This document shows, in pieces, positions 1 through 7,692 of a stretch of DNA of 64,000 nt. Position 1 is the stretch's first letter. The number at the start of each line of letters is the position of its first letter. The DNA comes from Knoellia koreensis. Its GTDB lineage: Bacteria; Actinomycetota; Actinomycetes; Actinomycetales; Dermatophilaceae. Below the pieces are notes generated by a model. It made no database searches, had not been told where the DNA came from, and saw nothing but the letters and a program-made list of their open reading frames with translations. A program made the translations under genes and the position numbers. The stretch lies in assembly GCF_013041615.1 (NCBI RefSeq), contig NZ_JABEPQ010000007.1:1-64000 (forward strand), in the 5' to 3' direction.

Positions 1-2
1 CA

Positions 3-1013
3 ACCCGGGCTTGGGTTTGGGCTCTGTCATCTACTCCAACCTTTCGAAACGGACGAAACGTAGCCGTCTCCTGGTTGGGTGTTTCAGCCGGGCTCTGGTG
101 TATTAACTCTGACGCGGAAGGGGACCAAGGCAAACTGCTGACGATCAACACCAACGGCGGCCGCCTCTTCCAGACCGACCGCCAGCCTGACGGCAGCCAC
201 ATTGTTCGGGAGGATCCAACCCAACCAGGCGGCTTCGGGATCGGCGACATACGCGTGACCGATGCTCTCATGATCGTCCTAGCCCGTCTCGATATCGAGG
301 GCGGCGTCGTGCCGATCCTCGAGAGGCAGTCAACTAGCGGCCGGGCCGCGCTTTACTCGTTCGCAGAGGCTCTCCGCCGGGGAGTTCAGGCGGAGCTCGA
401 TGTCGACCCGAGTGAAGTCACCGTCGGTCTCCAGCCACGCCGAGCGGGCGATGTGGTGACTGCAGGCATCTACGTGGCGGATCAGCTCGAGAACGGGGCC
501 GGCTACGCCTCGGAATTGGGGCGGGGTGATCGACTTGTGCGGGTGGTCGCACGGATCGCCGATGACCTCGGCGCGATATGGTCCGCTGCCTCACACCAGA
601 GTTGCGATTCCTCGTGCCCTGACTGCCTTCGTTCCTACGACAACCGTCATCTCCACCCAATGCTGGACTGGCGTCTTGCGCTCGACATCGCAGAACTCGC
701 GCTCGGTCGCCGGGCGTCAGCTGACCGTTGGGCTCCAATCACTCGCCGCACCACCGAACAGTTCGCTGATGCATTCAGCGACTCGCTGGGGCACATCGAG
801 GTGGGGAAGCAAGCGGGGGTGTCTTTCGTCGCTCATGGTCAACGAGTAGTCGGACTTGGGCATCCTCTGTGGCGAGCAGACTCGATGTCAGTCACGAACC
901 CGCGCGGAGTTTTCGTGGCATCAATGACCGGAAACGGGCGGATCGCCACGGTCGTGGACGGCCGTCTCGCGGCGGCCTTCCCAGAGAAGATCTTCCGGGA
1001 ACTGCAGGCATGA
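3..1013 (+). CDS. C-terminal part of a DUF1998 (MrfB/DrmB/DruE-type) helicase-associated protein, cut by window edge
   Basis: The reading frame is open to the first bases of the window, so the gene starts upstream and only about the last 336 residues are seen. TTG at 75 is a possible internal start, but nothing suggests it is used. The visible part holds a DUF1998-like block: an N-G-A-G-Y segment followed by a zinc-knuckle-like motif with three cysteines (CDSSCPDC), then LRSYDN and LDWRLALDIAEL. In known families this domain sits at the C-terminus of large DEAD/DEAH helicases (DISARM DrmA/DrmB, Druantia DruE, MrfA/MrfB repair proteins). No helicase motif is visible because the N-terminus is missing. 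It converges on the methyltransferase operon at 1092-4394, which suggests one defence island. It carries no GTATGCCG motif, unlike the core DNA of this genome. Which family it belongs to cannot be settled from this fragment. Confidence 0.7.
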   Translation, partial: TRAWVWALSSTPTFRNGRNVAVSWLGVSAGLWCINSDAEGDQGKLLTINTNGGRLFQTDRQPDGSHIVREDPTQPGGFGIGDIRVTDALMIVLARLDIEGGVVPILERQSTSGRAALYSFAEALRRGVQAELDVDPSEVTVGLQPRRAGDVVTAGIYVADQLENGAGYASELGRGDRLVRVVARIADDLGAIWSAASHQSCDSSCPDCLRSYDNRHLHPMLDWRLALDIAELALGRRASADRWAPITRRTTEQFADAFSDSLGHIEVGKQAGVSFVAHGQRVVGLGHPLWRADSMSVTNPRGVFVASMTGNGRIATVVDGRLAAAFPEKIFRELQA

Positions 1014-1091
1014 AGGGGTTTTGCGGGGCCGAGGATCTCATCGTGGCAGCGCGCCTTGCTGTTGGGGACTCGCGCTCGTGGACTATTGCAC

Positions 1092-2312
1092 CTAGTCGCT
1101 CGCAGGCACAATCGATCTGGTGTAGATCAGGAAGTTGTCGATGTCCTTCTTCCTGATGGACACCTTGGCCTTGCGCGGCTTGCCATCGGGCTGGCGGAAG
1201 TCTTTCTGAAAGTCCTTGAGGACGATGCCGACGTTCGCTGGGTTGACTTCGAGGATGTTTACTCGCATAAACCGCACGGCCTCCTTGAACCTGCCTTGGT
1301 AGGAGAGGGGGTCGTAGGTGCCCTTTCGTCCGACGTGCCCTACGGAGCGGCGCCACTCGTTCCACGCAATCGTGGCCAGGTTGCTGTTGTCACGGCTGTG
1401 CCATGTCTCGTGCTCGAAGATGACGTACCAGAACCGACCGAAGGTATCGAGCGCCCGCAGGAAGTCGTCCTTGTCGTTGCCGGGTGAGTCGCTGACGGCG
1501 ATGCTTGATGCCTTAAGATCCCCGTAGTACTCCAAGGACCCGTCGCGGAGAAAACGTAGATCGTAGTCGAACGCGCCCCTTCGCTTCTCCTTCTGCACCT
1601 GAACGTGCTGGGTCAGACCATGTGCAGCCAGGTACTGGTGGAGGCGGTACTCGACGTAGAAGCCGGCCCACTCGTTCTGGAAGGTGTCTGGCCACCTCGC
1701 GGCATGCATTTCCTGGACCGCGGTTAGGCCCTCGATTCTCATTCCGTCCATGAACTTCGTGCTGAAGCCGTCGAACACATCAATGTGCGCGTTCTTCTCC
1801 GAATAGCCGGTCAGTAGGTACGTGGCTAGTTGGTCGCCTCGTATGCTCGTGAGCCGGTTTCCATTCTTGTCCTCGCGCGAAAACTGACCCGCTGTCTGGG
1901 CTTGGTAGAGATCGTTAGTCGCGACGTGGGCTGCCGAGTTGTTGACGGCTCGTCGCACATAAGTGGTCGGGTCAAAGTCAACGAAGACGGTGACGTCGCG
2001 ATAGTGATAGACACCCACGAAACGAGGAGTGAGGCCCTCCCGGACCGCGCCCTGGTGAACTTCGAGCCATCGCTTTGGGATCTGGATGCGCTTCTTGAAC
2101 TCGGCCCATGGGTATCCGAGATGGGTGACTTGAGCCGCCAAGATTATCTGATTGCCAAACCGCACAACCTTCATGCCCGAATGCGTCTCGAGGGTTGCAT
2201 CGGGAAGGGCTTCGATGAGCAGTTCGTGCTTCTTGGCGTTGCTAAGTTTGGTGTCGACGTCCTGGACCACGGTCCCGTCGTGGCTCAGTTGGTCGACGTT
2301 GACGGTTCCCAT
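1092..2312 (-). CDS. Putative restriction endonuclease of a cytosine-5 R-M system
   Basis: This 406-residue soluble protein is the last gene of a vsr - methyltransferase - this gene operon, 65 bp after the methyltransferase stop. I do not recognise the family with certainty. The central part contains FDYDLRFL, then a short strand, then GDLKAS, which fits the D...(D/E)xK core of a PD-(D/E)XK nuclease (about residues 255-280). The neighbourhood (cytosine-5 methylase plus Vsr) is where the cognate type II endonuclease is expected. There is no signal peptide or membrane segment. No convincing ribosome binding site precedes the ATG, so translation may depend on the upstream gene. The alternative is another methylase-associated protein without cleavage activity. 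The operon role is well supported; the catalytic function is inference from position and the GDLK motif. Confidence 0.5.
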   Translation of the reverse strand: MGTVNVDQLSHDGTVVQDVDTKLSNAKKHELLIEALPDATLETHSGMKVVRFGNQIILAAQVTHLGYPWAEFKKRIQIPKRWLEVHQGAVREGLTPRFVGVYHYRDVTVFVDFDPTTYVRRAVNNSAAHVATNDLYQAQTAGQFSREDKNGNRLTSIRGDQLATYLLTGYSEKNAHIDVFDGFSTKFMDGMRIEGLTAVQEMHAARWPDTFQNEWAGFYVEYRLHQYLAAHGLTQHVQVQKEKRRGAFDYDLRFLRDGSLEYYGDLKASSIAVSDSPGNDKDDFLRALDTFGRFWYVIFEHETWHSRDNSNLATIAWNEWRRSVGHVGRKGTYDPLSYQGRFKEAVRFMRVNILEVNPANVGIVLKDFQKDFRQPDGKPRKAKVSIRKKDIDNFLIYTRSIVPASD

Positions 2313-2377
2313 GTTCCATTCGTACCAGTCCGAATGGAGCGAGCGGCTCCGGACTGGCCCAGGTCATCGGACGCCTG

Positions 2378-3871
2378 TCAGACTGCGGCCTTGTCGACCT
2401 GTGCTGCATCAAGAATATTGGCCACCGACGGGCCGACCAGAACGGCATCGCCAACGGGGTTGCGCGGAGCACCGAGGACCGTCCGTACCAAGGCCTTAGG
2501 AAGATCCGACGAGTTCTGCTCGACGTGAGCCCGGAAGGTGTGCCATGCCGCACCGACAGCCACGCCGTTGCCCACCTGCTTGTACGACGCCTGGTCCCGC
2601 TGACTGCCGAACGAGAAGTCACGGCCAAATCCCTGCAACCTGGCTGCTTCGTGGGGCGTAATCCGTCGCCTTCGGCTGCCGATGATCGAGGTCTGGGTGA
2701 TGGCGACGAGGGCCGGCAGGTACGTGGGAGCCTTGGCGCGGATTCCGGATGGGCGGAAGTGCATGACGGTCTCCCAGAGAGACGCGGTGTCCTGCGCCTG
2801 CCACTCGAGCTTGCGACGCGACTCCGGGAACTTGGCGAACGACGGATTGTCCTTCTTCCAAGCCTTGATGATGTCTCTGTGGTCGTCGTAGAACCGAGCA
2901 TTCTTAACGAGGAAGTCTGCCTTCCACCTCGGCAGGACATCCAGCTCGAGCGGGTCCAGGCCTCGCTCTGGGATCCATGCATCTGCCCAAAGGGGAAACC
3001 CGGGTAGCCGGACGCCGCGCTCCGACCACATGCGCTGCACCAAGTCGTCCCAGACGTCGATCCACTGGGTCTCTTCCGGCGTCAAGCGGTACTTGTCGAC
3101 GTTCGGAATCGCATTGTCGTCATCAAGGATCCACTCGGCGTCCCAATCCTGGACGTCCCAGCCAGCCACTGGTCCTCGAACGACGGTCGGCGGAACGTCA
3201 GTCTCCGCCAACGCACGTTCCGTGCCTACGTAGGTGCCGAGGATGAACACCCGGTCCCTTACCTGTGGTGTGCCACCAAGAGAAGGAGGCAGAAAGTGCG
3301 GTGAGAAGACGGAAGGTGTCGAGCTGACCCTGTAGCCCAACTCCCGCAAAGTCTGGATGATGACGTCCCACTCGTGTCGGTGCCGTGGCCCGGTTAGGTT
3401 GCGGACATTCTCGAGAAGGACGACTGCAGGCGTGCGCTCCTCCAGGATGCGCGCGATGTTCCAGAAGAGGGTTCCCCGCGCTTCATCCATGCCCCGCTGG
3501 TATCCCGACTTCGAGAACGGTTGACAGGGAAAGCCTGCGGCAAGGACGTCGTGGTCCGGCACGTCGACCGGGCCATCGTCAGGGGTGGCGATGGTGATGT
3601 CGGTGTTGATGACTGGCTGCTGCTCGGCGGGCAGTGGGTCGACCCAGTTTCGCATGTACGTCTGACGGGCCTCGCGGTCGATCTCCGAGACGTAGACACA
3701 GCGACCGCCTGCGTGATCAAGCATGGCGTGGAACCCGCCGATACCGGCGAAGAGGTCGACGTAGGTGAACGGTCGAGCCCCAGATTTCATAGTTGATAGC
3801 TTAGCTAGCTCAGTGAGCTTGTCAAGCACGCGCGCGGCGTGTGAAAAGTCGGCTGGAAGGGTTTCTGTCAT
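2378..3871 (-). CDS. DNA (cytosine-5) methyltransferase
   Basis: It methylates C5 of cytosine in a specific DNA site, using S-adenosylmethionine. About 497 residues. All diagnostic blocks are present: motif I DLFAGIGGF at about 39-47 (cofactor), motif IV FPCQPFS with the catalytic Cys near 116, motif VI ENV near 154, motif VIII QVRDR near 203, and motif X QVGNGV near the C-terminus. The stretch between motifs VIII and IX is about 200 residues, a long target-recognition region. I chose the ATG at 3871 rather than the upstream in-frame start at 3916 because an AGGAG box lies 10 nt upstream of it. It sits between vsr and the putative endonuclease on the same strand, so it probably protects host DNA against that nuclease. 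The target sequence cannot be read from the protein. Confidence 0.95.
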   Translation of the reverse strand: MTETLPADFSHAARVLDKLTELAKLSTMKSGARPFTYVDLFAGIGGFHAMLDHAGGRCVYVSEIDREARQTYMRNWVDPLPAEQQPVINTDITIATPDDGPVDVPDHDVLAAGFPCQPFSKSGYQRGMDEARGTLFWNIARILEERTPAVVLLENVRNLTGPRHRHEWDVIIQTLRELGYRVSSTPSVFSPHFLPPSLGGTPQVRDRVFILGTYVGTERALAETDVPPTVVRGPVAGWDVQDWDAEWILDDDNAIPNVDKYRLTPEETQWIDVWDDLVQRMWSERGVRLPGFPLWADAWIPERGLDPLELDVLPRWKADFLVKNARFYDDHRDIIKAWKKDNPSFAKFPESRRKLEWQAQDTASLWETVMHFRPSGIRAKAPTYLPALVAITQTSIIGSRRRRITPHEAARLQGFGRDFSFGSQRDQASYKQVGNGVAVGAAWHTFRAHVEQNSSDLPKALVRTVLGAPRNPVGDAVLVGPSVANILDAAQVDKAAV

Positions 3872-3986
3872 CGGTACGTGGCTCCTGGTCCGGGCACGCT
3901 CCCCCCGGCAGGTCACCGACGCGCACTTTCGACGTGTTTGTACTGATATGAATCCAAACAGTCGACACCGACAGGCAGTGGTCTGG

Positions 3987-4394
3987 TCAGGTCAAGATCC
4001 GCGCGGCCACACCCGCCGGATCAGCACGAACGCTGCACTCCCATACGCGCATCACCCTCCAACCCTGCTCCTCCGCCAGGGCGTTTGCACGATGGTCTCG
4101 TTCGGTGTTGCGGCGCATCTTGTCAGCCCAGAGCTCGGCGTTCGGTCCGGTCCATGGTGTCCTTCGCCCATGCTCAGGACAGCCGTGCCAAAAGCACCCA
4201 TCCACGAAGACCGCGAGCCGCCGGCTGGGGAGGACAAAGTCTGGTGTGCATCCCTTGGCTAGCCGAGGGTGAAGCCTGAAGCGTCCACCCGCAGCATGTA
4301 CGGCCTTCCGCAGCTCCACCTCCGGTGACGTGTTGGTCTTGCGTCGTTTGGCTAGGTGTCGTCCCTCGGACGTGCTGACCCACTTCCCGACCAC
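3987..4394 (-). CDS. vsr: Very short patch repair endonuclease (Vsr)
   Basis: It nicks DNA at T:G mismatches that arise when 5-methylcytosine deaminates, starting repair back to C:G. The 135-residue length is normal for Vsr. Family features are TSPEVELR near the N-terminus, the PDFV strand, FVDGCFWHGCPEH (the metal and catalytic region), the spaced W..KM..N..RD helix, and the closing GWRVMRVWEC strand. It lies 115 bp upstream of the cytosine-5 methyltransferase on the same strand, the usual partnership, so it should act on that enzyme's site. The start is uncertain: the GTG at 4394 has no good ribosome binding site and a few codons may be misassigned. Confidence 0.93.
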   Translation of the reverse strand: MVGKWVSTSEGRHLAKRRKTNTSPEVELRKAVHAAGGRFRLHPRLAKGCTPDFVLPSRRLAVFVDGCFWHGCPEHGRRTPWTGPNAELWADKMRRNTERDHRANALAEEQGWRVMRVWECSVRADPAGVAARILT

Positions 4395-4432
4395 GCTCCA
4401 AACGTTAGGTCAAGGGCATCCGCGGTGCAGTT

Positions 4433-4933
4433 TCAGGGGGAGAGCAGGGTGAGGGGGACGCGGCAGTTGATGCCGGAGTTGTTGAGCCGGTCGACCAGGC
4501 TGTGGCCGTCGATCGTCGGCAGCACGAACGGCGTGGCTTTCCCCGCCGCCAGGGACCGCGCGTACTCGTCGCGGGCGGCGACCAGTCGCTGCCAGTCCTC
4601 GAGCCACTCGGCGGCGGGTTGGTCGCGGTCGAGTCGATCGGCCACGAGCGACTGCATCCGCGACACCAGCGCGACGACCGCGTCGTTCTGGGCGTTGATG
4701 GCGCCGACCTTCTGCGCCACCGTCGCCCCACGGCCCACCGTCGCAGCAGCGGTGTCGTCACGCAGCTGGGCGCACGCCACCCCGCCCAGGGCTGCGATGT
4801 CGGGTTCCTCGACGCGCGAGGGGTCGTCGGCCGTGGCATAGCTCCACAACCGGCTCAGCGCGACGGCGACCACCAGCACGGCCAGCGTCACCGCCACCCG
4901 CCCGGACCACCAGCGCCAGCTCTTCCCCGACAT
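4433..4933 (-). CDS. Hypothetical protein with an N-terminal membrane anchor
   Basis: I do not recognise this 166-residue protein. It starts with a short basic segment (KSWRWW) followed by one hydrophobic helix at about residues 12-28, so it is probably anchored in the membrane with the rest outside. The remainder is helical and soluble, with two cysteines (in ACAQL and NCRVP) that could form a disulfide. It ends 38 bp upstream of vsr's start on the same strand but has no obvious link to restriction-modification. It may mark the return to chromosomal backbone, although the first GTATGCCG copy appears only at 5324. Confidence 0.6.
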   Translation of the reverse strand: MSGKSWRWWSGRVAVTLAVLVVAVALSRLWSYATADDPSRVEEPDIAALGGVACAQLRDDTAAATVGRGATVAQKVGAINAQNDAVVALVSRMQSLVADRLDRDQPAAEWLEDWQRLVAARDEYARSLAAGKATPFVLPTIDGHSLVDRLNNSGINCRVPLTLLSP

Positions 4934-4999
4934 CGCACCCCCATCCTCACGTCCCGTCGCGCTCCCGCAACCGGAACCTGAGTCACCCCCGTTCGGGGC

Positions 5000-5182
5000 C
5001 TACCCCGTGACCTCCACGACGGCAGCACCCGGCGCGTTCTTCTGCACCGACTCGATGCCGTTCTGCGCGGCGGTCTTCGACTCGTAGGCCTCGCCGACCG
5101 CGATCGTCTGGCCGTTGCCTGCCTTGAGGCGGAACCGCCACTTGCCCGCCTTGTCCTGGTACAGCTCGAACTTCCCCGCCAT
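5000..5182 (-). CDS. YegP/DUF1508 family small protein
   Basis: This is a 60-residue protein of the DUF1508 (YegP) family, whose members usually carry one or two copies of a compact alpha-beta unit. Seen here: KFELYQDKAGKWRFRLKA, then GEAYESKTAAQNGIESVQKNA, the typical strand-strand-helix order of a single unit. I chose the ATG at 5182, 30 nt inside the longest frame, because GGAGGTG lies just upstream at a normal spacing. The molecular function of the family is not established. It is a stand-alone gene between the membrane-anchored protein at 4433 and selD. Confidence 0.85.
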   Translation of the reverse strand: MAGKFELYQDKAGKWRFRLKAGNGQTIAVGEAYESKTAAQNGIESVQKNAPGAAVVEVTG

Positions 5183-5332
5183 CACGGCACCTCCGTCTAC
5201 TCGGTCCAGCAACGAAACAGCACCCGCACGTACTCAGTAGTCCGCACCATAGGCCCGCTCACCGTTCTGCACCAGCGCCTCTCAGGTGATCTTCAGGAGA
5301 GACGCCTTCGGGAGAGACGTCGGGTATGCCGC

Positions 5333-6328
5333 TCAGCGCAGTGAGATTCGTGCGTCACCCTCCGTGGTGCGTCCGATCACCGGGTAACCGGGGACCTCCC
5401 CCACGACCAACAGCCCGCCGCTGGTCTGGGCGTCGGCCAGCAGCAGCAGATCGTCTTCTCCGACACCAGATCCCGCGTCGACGTGTGGCCGCACCCAGTC
5501 GAGGTTGCGCCGCGTCCCGCCGCTGACGAACCCGTCCCACAGCGCCTCCCGCGCACCGTCCAGCACCGGCACCGCGCCGACCTCGAGCTCGGCGCCCACC
5601 CCCGAGGCGCGCAGCATCTTCCACAGGTGCCCCAGCAGCCCGAACCCCGTCACGTCCGTCGCCGCCCGCGCCCCAGCTCCCAACGCCGCCGCCGAAGCCG
5701 CGTCGTTGAGCGCCACCATCGACGAGATCGCCTGCGGGAACACCTCCCCCGTCGCCTTGTGCCGGTTGTTCAGCAGCCCCACCCCGATCGGCTTGGTCAA
5801 TGTGATCGGCAACCCAGCGGCCGCAGAGTCGTTGCGCAGCAACCGATTCGGGTCGGCCAGCCCCGTCACCGCCATGCCGTACTTCGGCTCCGGGTCGTCG
5901 ATCGAGTGACCGCCGGCCACCGCACACCCGGCCACCGCGGCCACGTCGAGCCCACCTCGCAACACCTCGCGCAGCAGCTCCATCGGCAGCACCGACCGCG
6001 GCCATCCGACGAGGTTGATCGCCAGCACCGGCCGCCCACCCATGGCGTAGACGTCGGACAGCGCGTTGGCCGCCACGATCCGGCCGAAGTCGTACGCGTC
6101 GTCCACCACTGGCGTGAAGAAGTCGGCCGTCGAGATGACCGCTTGGTCACCCGCGATCCGTACCACCGCTCCGTCGTCGCCGTCGTCGAGCCCGACCAGG
6201 ACGTCGCCCGACGCCTGTCCCACCAGGTCGCCGACGATCGACTCGAGCTCCCCCGGAGGGATCTTGCAGGCGCACCCGCCGCCCGCGGCATACTGCGTCA
6301 ACCGCACCGTCCCGACCGTCGCACCCAT
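5333..6328 (-). CDS. selD: Selenide, water dikinase (selenophosphate synthetase)
   Basis: It makes selenophosphate from selenide and ATP, the selenium donor for Sec-tRNA. The 331 residues match normal SelD length. The N-terminal glycine-rich loop reads GGGCACK, so the catalytic position holds Cys19 (not selenocysteine) and Lys22 follows. Further family blocks include STADFFTPVVDD, GGHSIDDPEPKYG and DVTGFGLLGH. It is divergent from selA, with only 56 bp between the starts, so the two probably share one control region. selB and the tRNA-Sec gene are not in this window. SelD could also serve selenouridine tRNA modification, but the selA partner favours selenocysteine synthesis. Confidence 0.95.
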   Translation of the reverse strand: MGATVGTVRLTQYAAGGGCACKIPPGELESIVGDLVGQASGDVLVGLDDGDDGAVVRIAGDQAVISTADFFTPVVDDAYDFGRIVAANALSDVYAMGGRPVLAINLVGWPRSVLPMELLREVLRGGLDVAAVAGCAVAGGHSIDDPEPKYGMAVTGLADPNRLLRNDSAAAGLPITLTKPIGVGLLNNRHKATGEVFPQAISSMVALNDAASAAALGAGARAATDVTGFGLLGHLWKMLRASGVGAELEVGAVPVLDGAREALWDGFVSGGTRRNLDWVRPHVDAGSGVGEDDLLLLADAQTSGGLLVVGEVPGYPVIGRTTEGDARISLR

Positions 6329-6384
6329 GGTGCCTAGGCTAATCTCGCGGGTCAGGCCACGCTCACGTCGGGAGAGGACACGGT

Positions 6385-7686
6385 ATGCCGGACGCGCACC
6401 AGGGCGACCCCCGTCGCCGAGTGCCCCGCACCGATGCCATCCTCGCCGATCCCCTTGTGGCAGAAGCGATCTCGCGCCACGGACGCGACCGCGTGAAGCA
6501 GGCCGTCGGCACCGCCCAGCAGCAGGTTCGCGATGGCGCGCTCACCCCGGATGACGTCGTGAACGCCACCCTTGCCGCACTCCCGCTCCACCGCAGCAGC
6601 CTCACCCCGGTCCTCAACGCCACCGGTGTCGTCATCCACACCAACGTCGGACGGGCGCCCCTCTCCACCGCCGCCGTCGAGGCGATCGCCGACGCGGCCG
6701 GGTACGTCGACGTCGAGCTCGACCTGGAGACCGGGCAGCGGTCGCGGCGCGGGCGCGGCCTCCTCGCCGCCCTGCTGCGCCGGGTGCCCGATGCCGAGGC
6801 CGCCCTCGTCGTCAACAACGGTGCCGCCGCCCTCGTCCTCGCCACCACGGCCCTCGCCGCTGGCAAGGAGGTCGTCGTGAGCCGCGGTGAGATGGTCGAG
6901 ATCGGCGACGGCTTCCGGCTGCCCGACCTGATCGCCAGCACCGGCGCCCGGCTGCGCGAGGTCGGCACGACCAACCGCACGACCATCGCCGACTACGAGG
7001 ACGCGCTCGGCACCGACACCGGCTGCATCCTCAAGGTGCACCCCAGCAACTTCCGGGTCGAGGGTTTCACCGCGCAGGTCCCCGTCGAGCAGCTCGCCTC
7101 GCTCGGCCCGCCCGTGGTGCACGACATCGGCAGCGGCCTGCTCTCCCCCGACCCGCTGTTGCCCGACGAGCCCGACGCCACCACGGCCCTGCGCGCCGGG
7201 GCGGCCGTCGTCACCGCCAGTGGGGACAAGCTGCTCGGCGGGCCCCAGGCCGGCATCCTGCTCGGCCGTGCCGACGAGGTCGAACGCATCCGCCGGCACC
7301 CCCTGGCCCGCGCCGTCCGCGCCGACAAGCTCGCCCTCGCCGCGCTCGAGGCGACGGTGACCGGCCCACCCGCTCCGGTCACGGCATACCTGCACGCGGA
7401 CCCCGACCAGCTGCGCACCCGCTGCGAGCGCCTCGCGGCAGCCACCCCACCCGAACTGAACGCCACCATCATCCAAACTCACGGCGTCGTCGGCGGTGGC
7501 GGCGCACCCGGCCTCACCCTGCCCAGCTGGGCCGTCTCCCTCCCCGAGGACTGTGCCGCCCGGCTGCGCACCCAGCCACGACCGGTCCTCGCACGCGTTG
7601 ACCGCGGGCGTTGCCTCGTCGACCTCAGATGCATCCCGCCAGACGCGGATCACCTTGTCGCAGAAGCCATCTCGCAGCTGCCCTGA
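6385..7686 (+). CDS. selA: L-seryl-tRNA(Sec) selenium transferase
   Basis: This PLP enzyme converts Ser-tRNA(Sec) to Sec-tRNA(Sec) with selenophosphate from SelD, the bacterial one-step route. It has 433 residues. The fold-type I signature is present: NATGVVIHTNVGRAPLS near residue 80, and the PLP lysine in SGDKLLGGPQAG near 281. A GGGAGAGGA ribosome binding site precedes the ATG. A GTATGCCG copy covers the start codon (6383-6390). The gene stands divergent to selD and stops 6 bp before the convergent LGFP gene. A selenoprotein (often formate dehydrogenase), selB and selC must lie elsewhere if the pathway is complete. Confidence 0.95.
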   Translation: MPDAHQGDPRRRVPRTDAILADPLVAEAISRHGRDRVKQAVGTAQQQVRDGALTPDDVVNATLAALPLHRSSLTPVLNATGVVIHTNVGRAPLSTAAVEAIADAAGYVDVELDLETGQRSRRGRGLLAALLRRVPDAEAALVVNNGAAALVLATTALAAGKEVVVSRGEMVEIGDGFRLPDLIASTGARLREVGTTNRTTIADYEDALGTDTGCILKVHPSNFRVEGFTAQVPVEQLASLGPPVVHDIGSGLLSPDPLLPDEPDATTALRAGAAVVTASGDKLLGGPQAGILLGRADEVERIRRHPLARAVRADKLALAALEATVTGPPAPVTAYLHADPDQLRTRCERLAAATPPELNATIIQTHGVVGGGGAPGLTLPSWAVSLPEDCAARLRTQPRPVLARVDRGRCLVDLRCIPPDADHLVAEAISQLP

Positions 7687-7692
7687 GCTGCC

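Noticed and set aside
3-4394. Complete DISARM or Druantia system
   Set aside because: Only the C-terminal part of one DUF1998 protein is visible, facing the methylase operon in the opposite direction; the other core genes cannot be seen.
6352-7653. Minus-strand frame of 433 codons opposite selA
   Set aside because: Antisense shadow of selA; Gly, Val and Asp-rich without motif.
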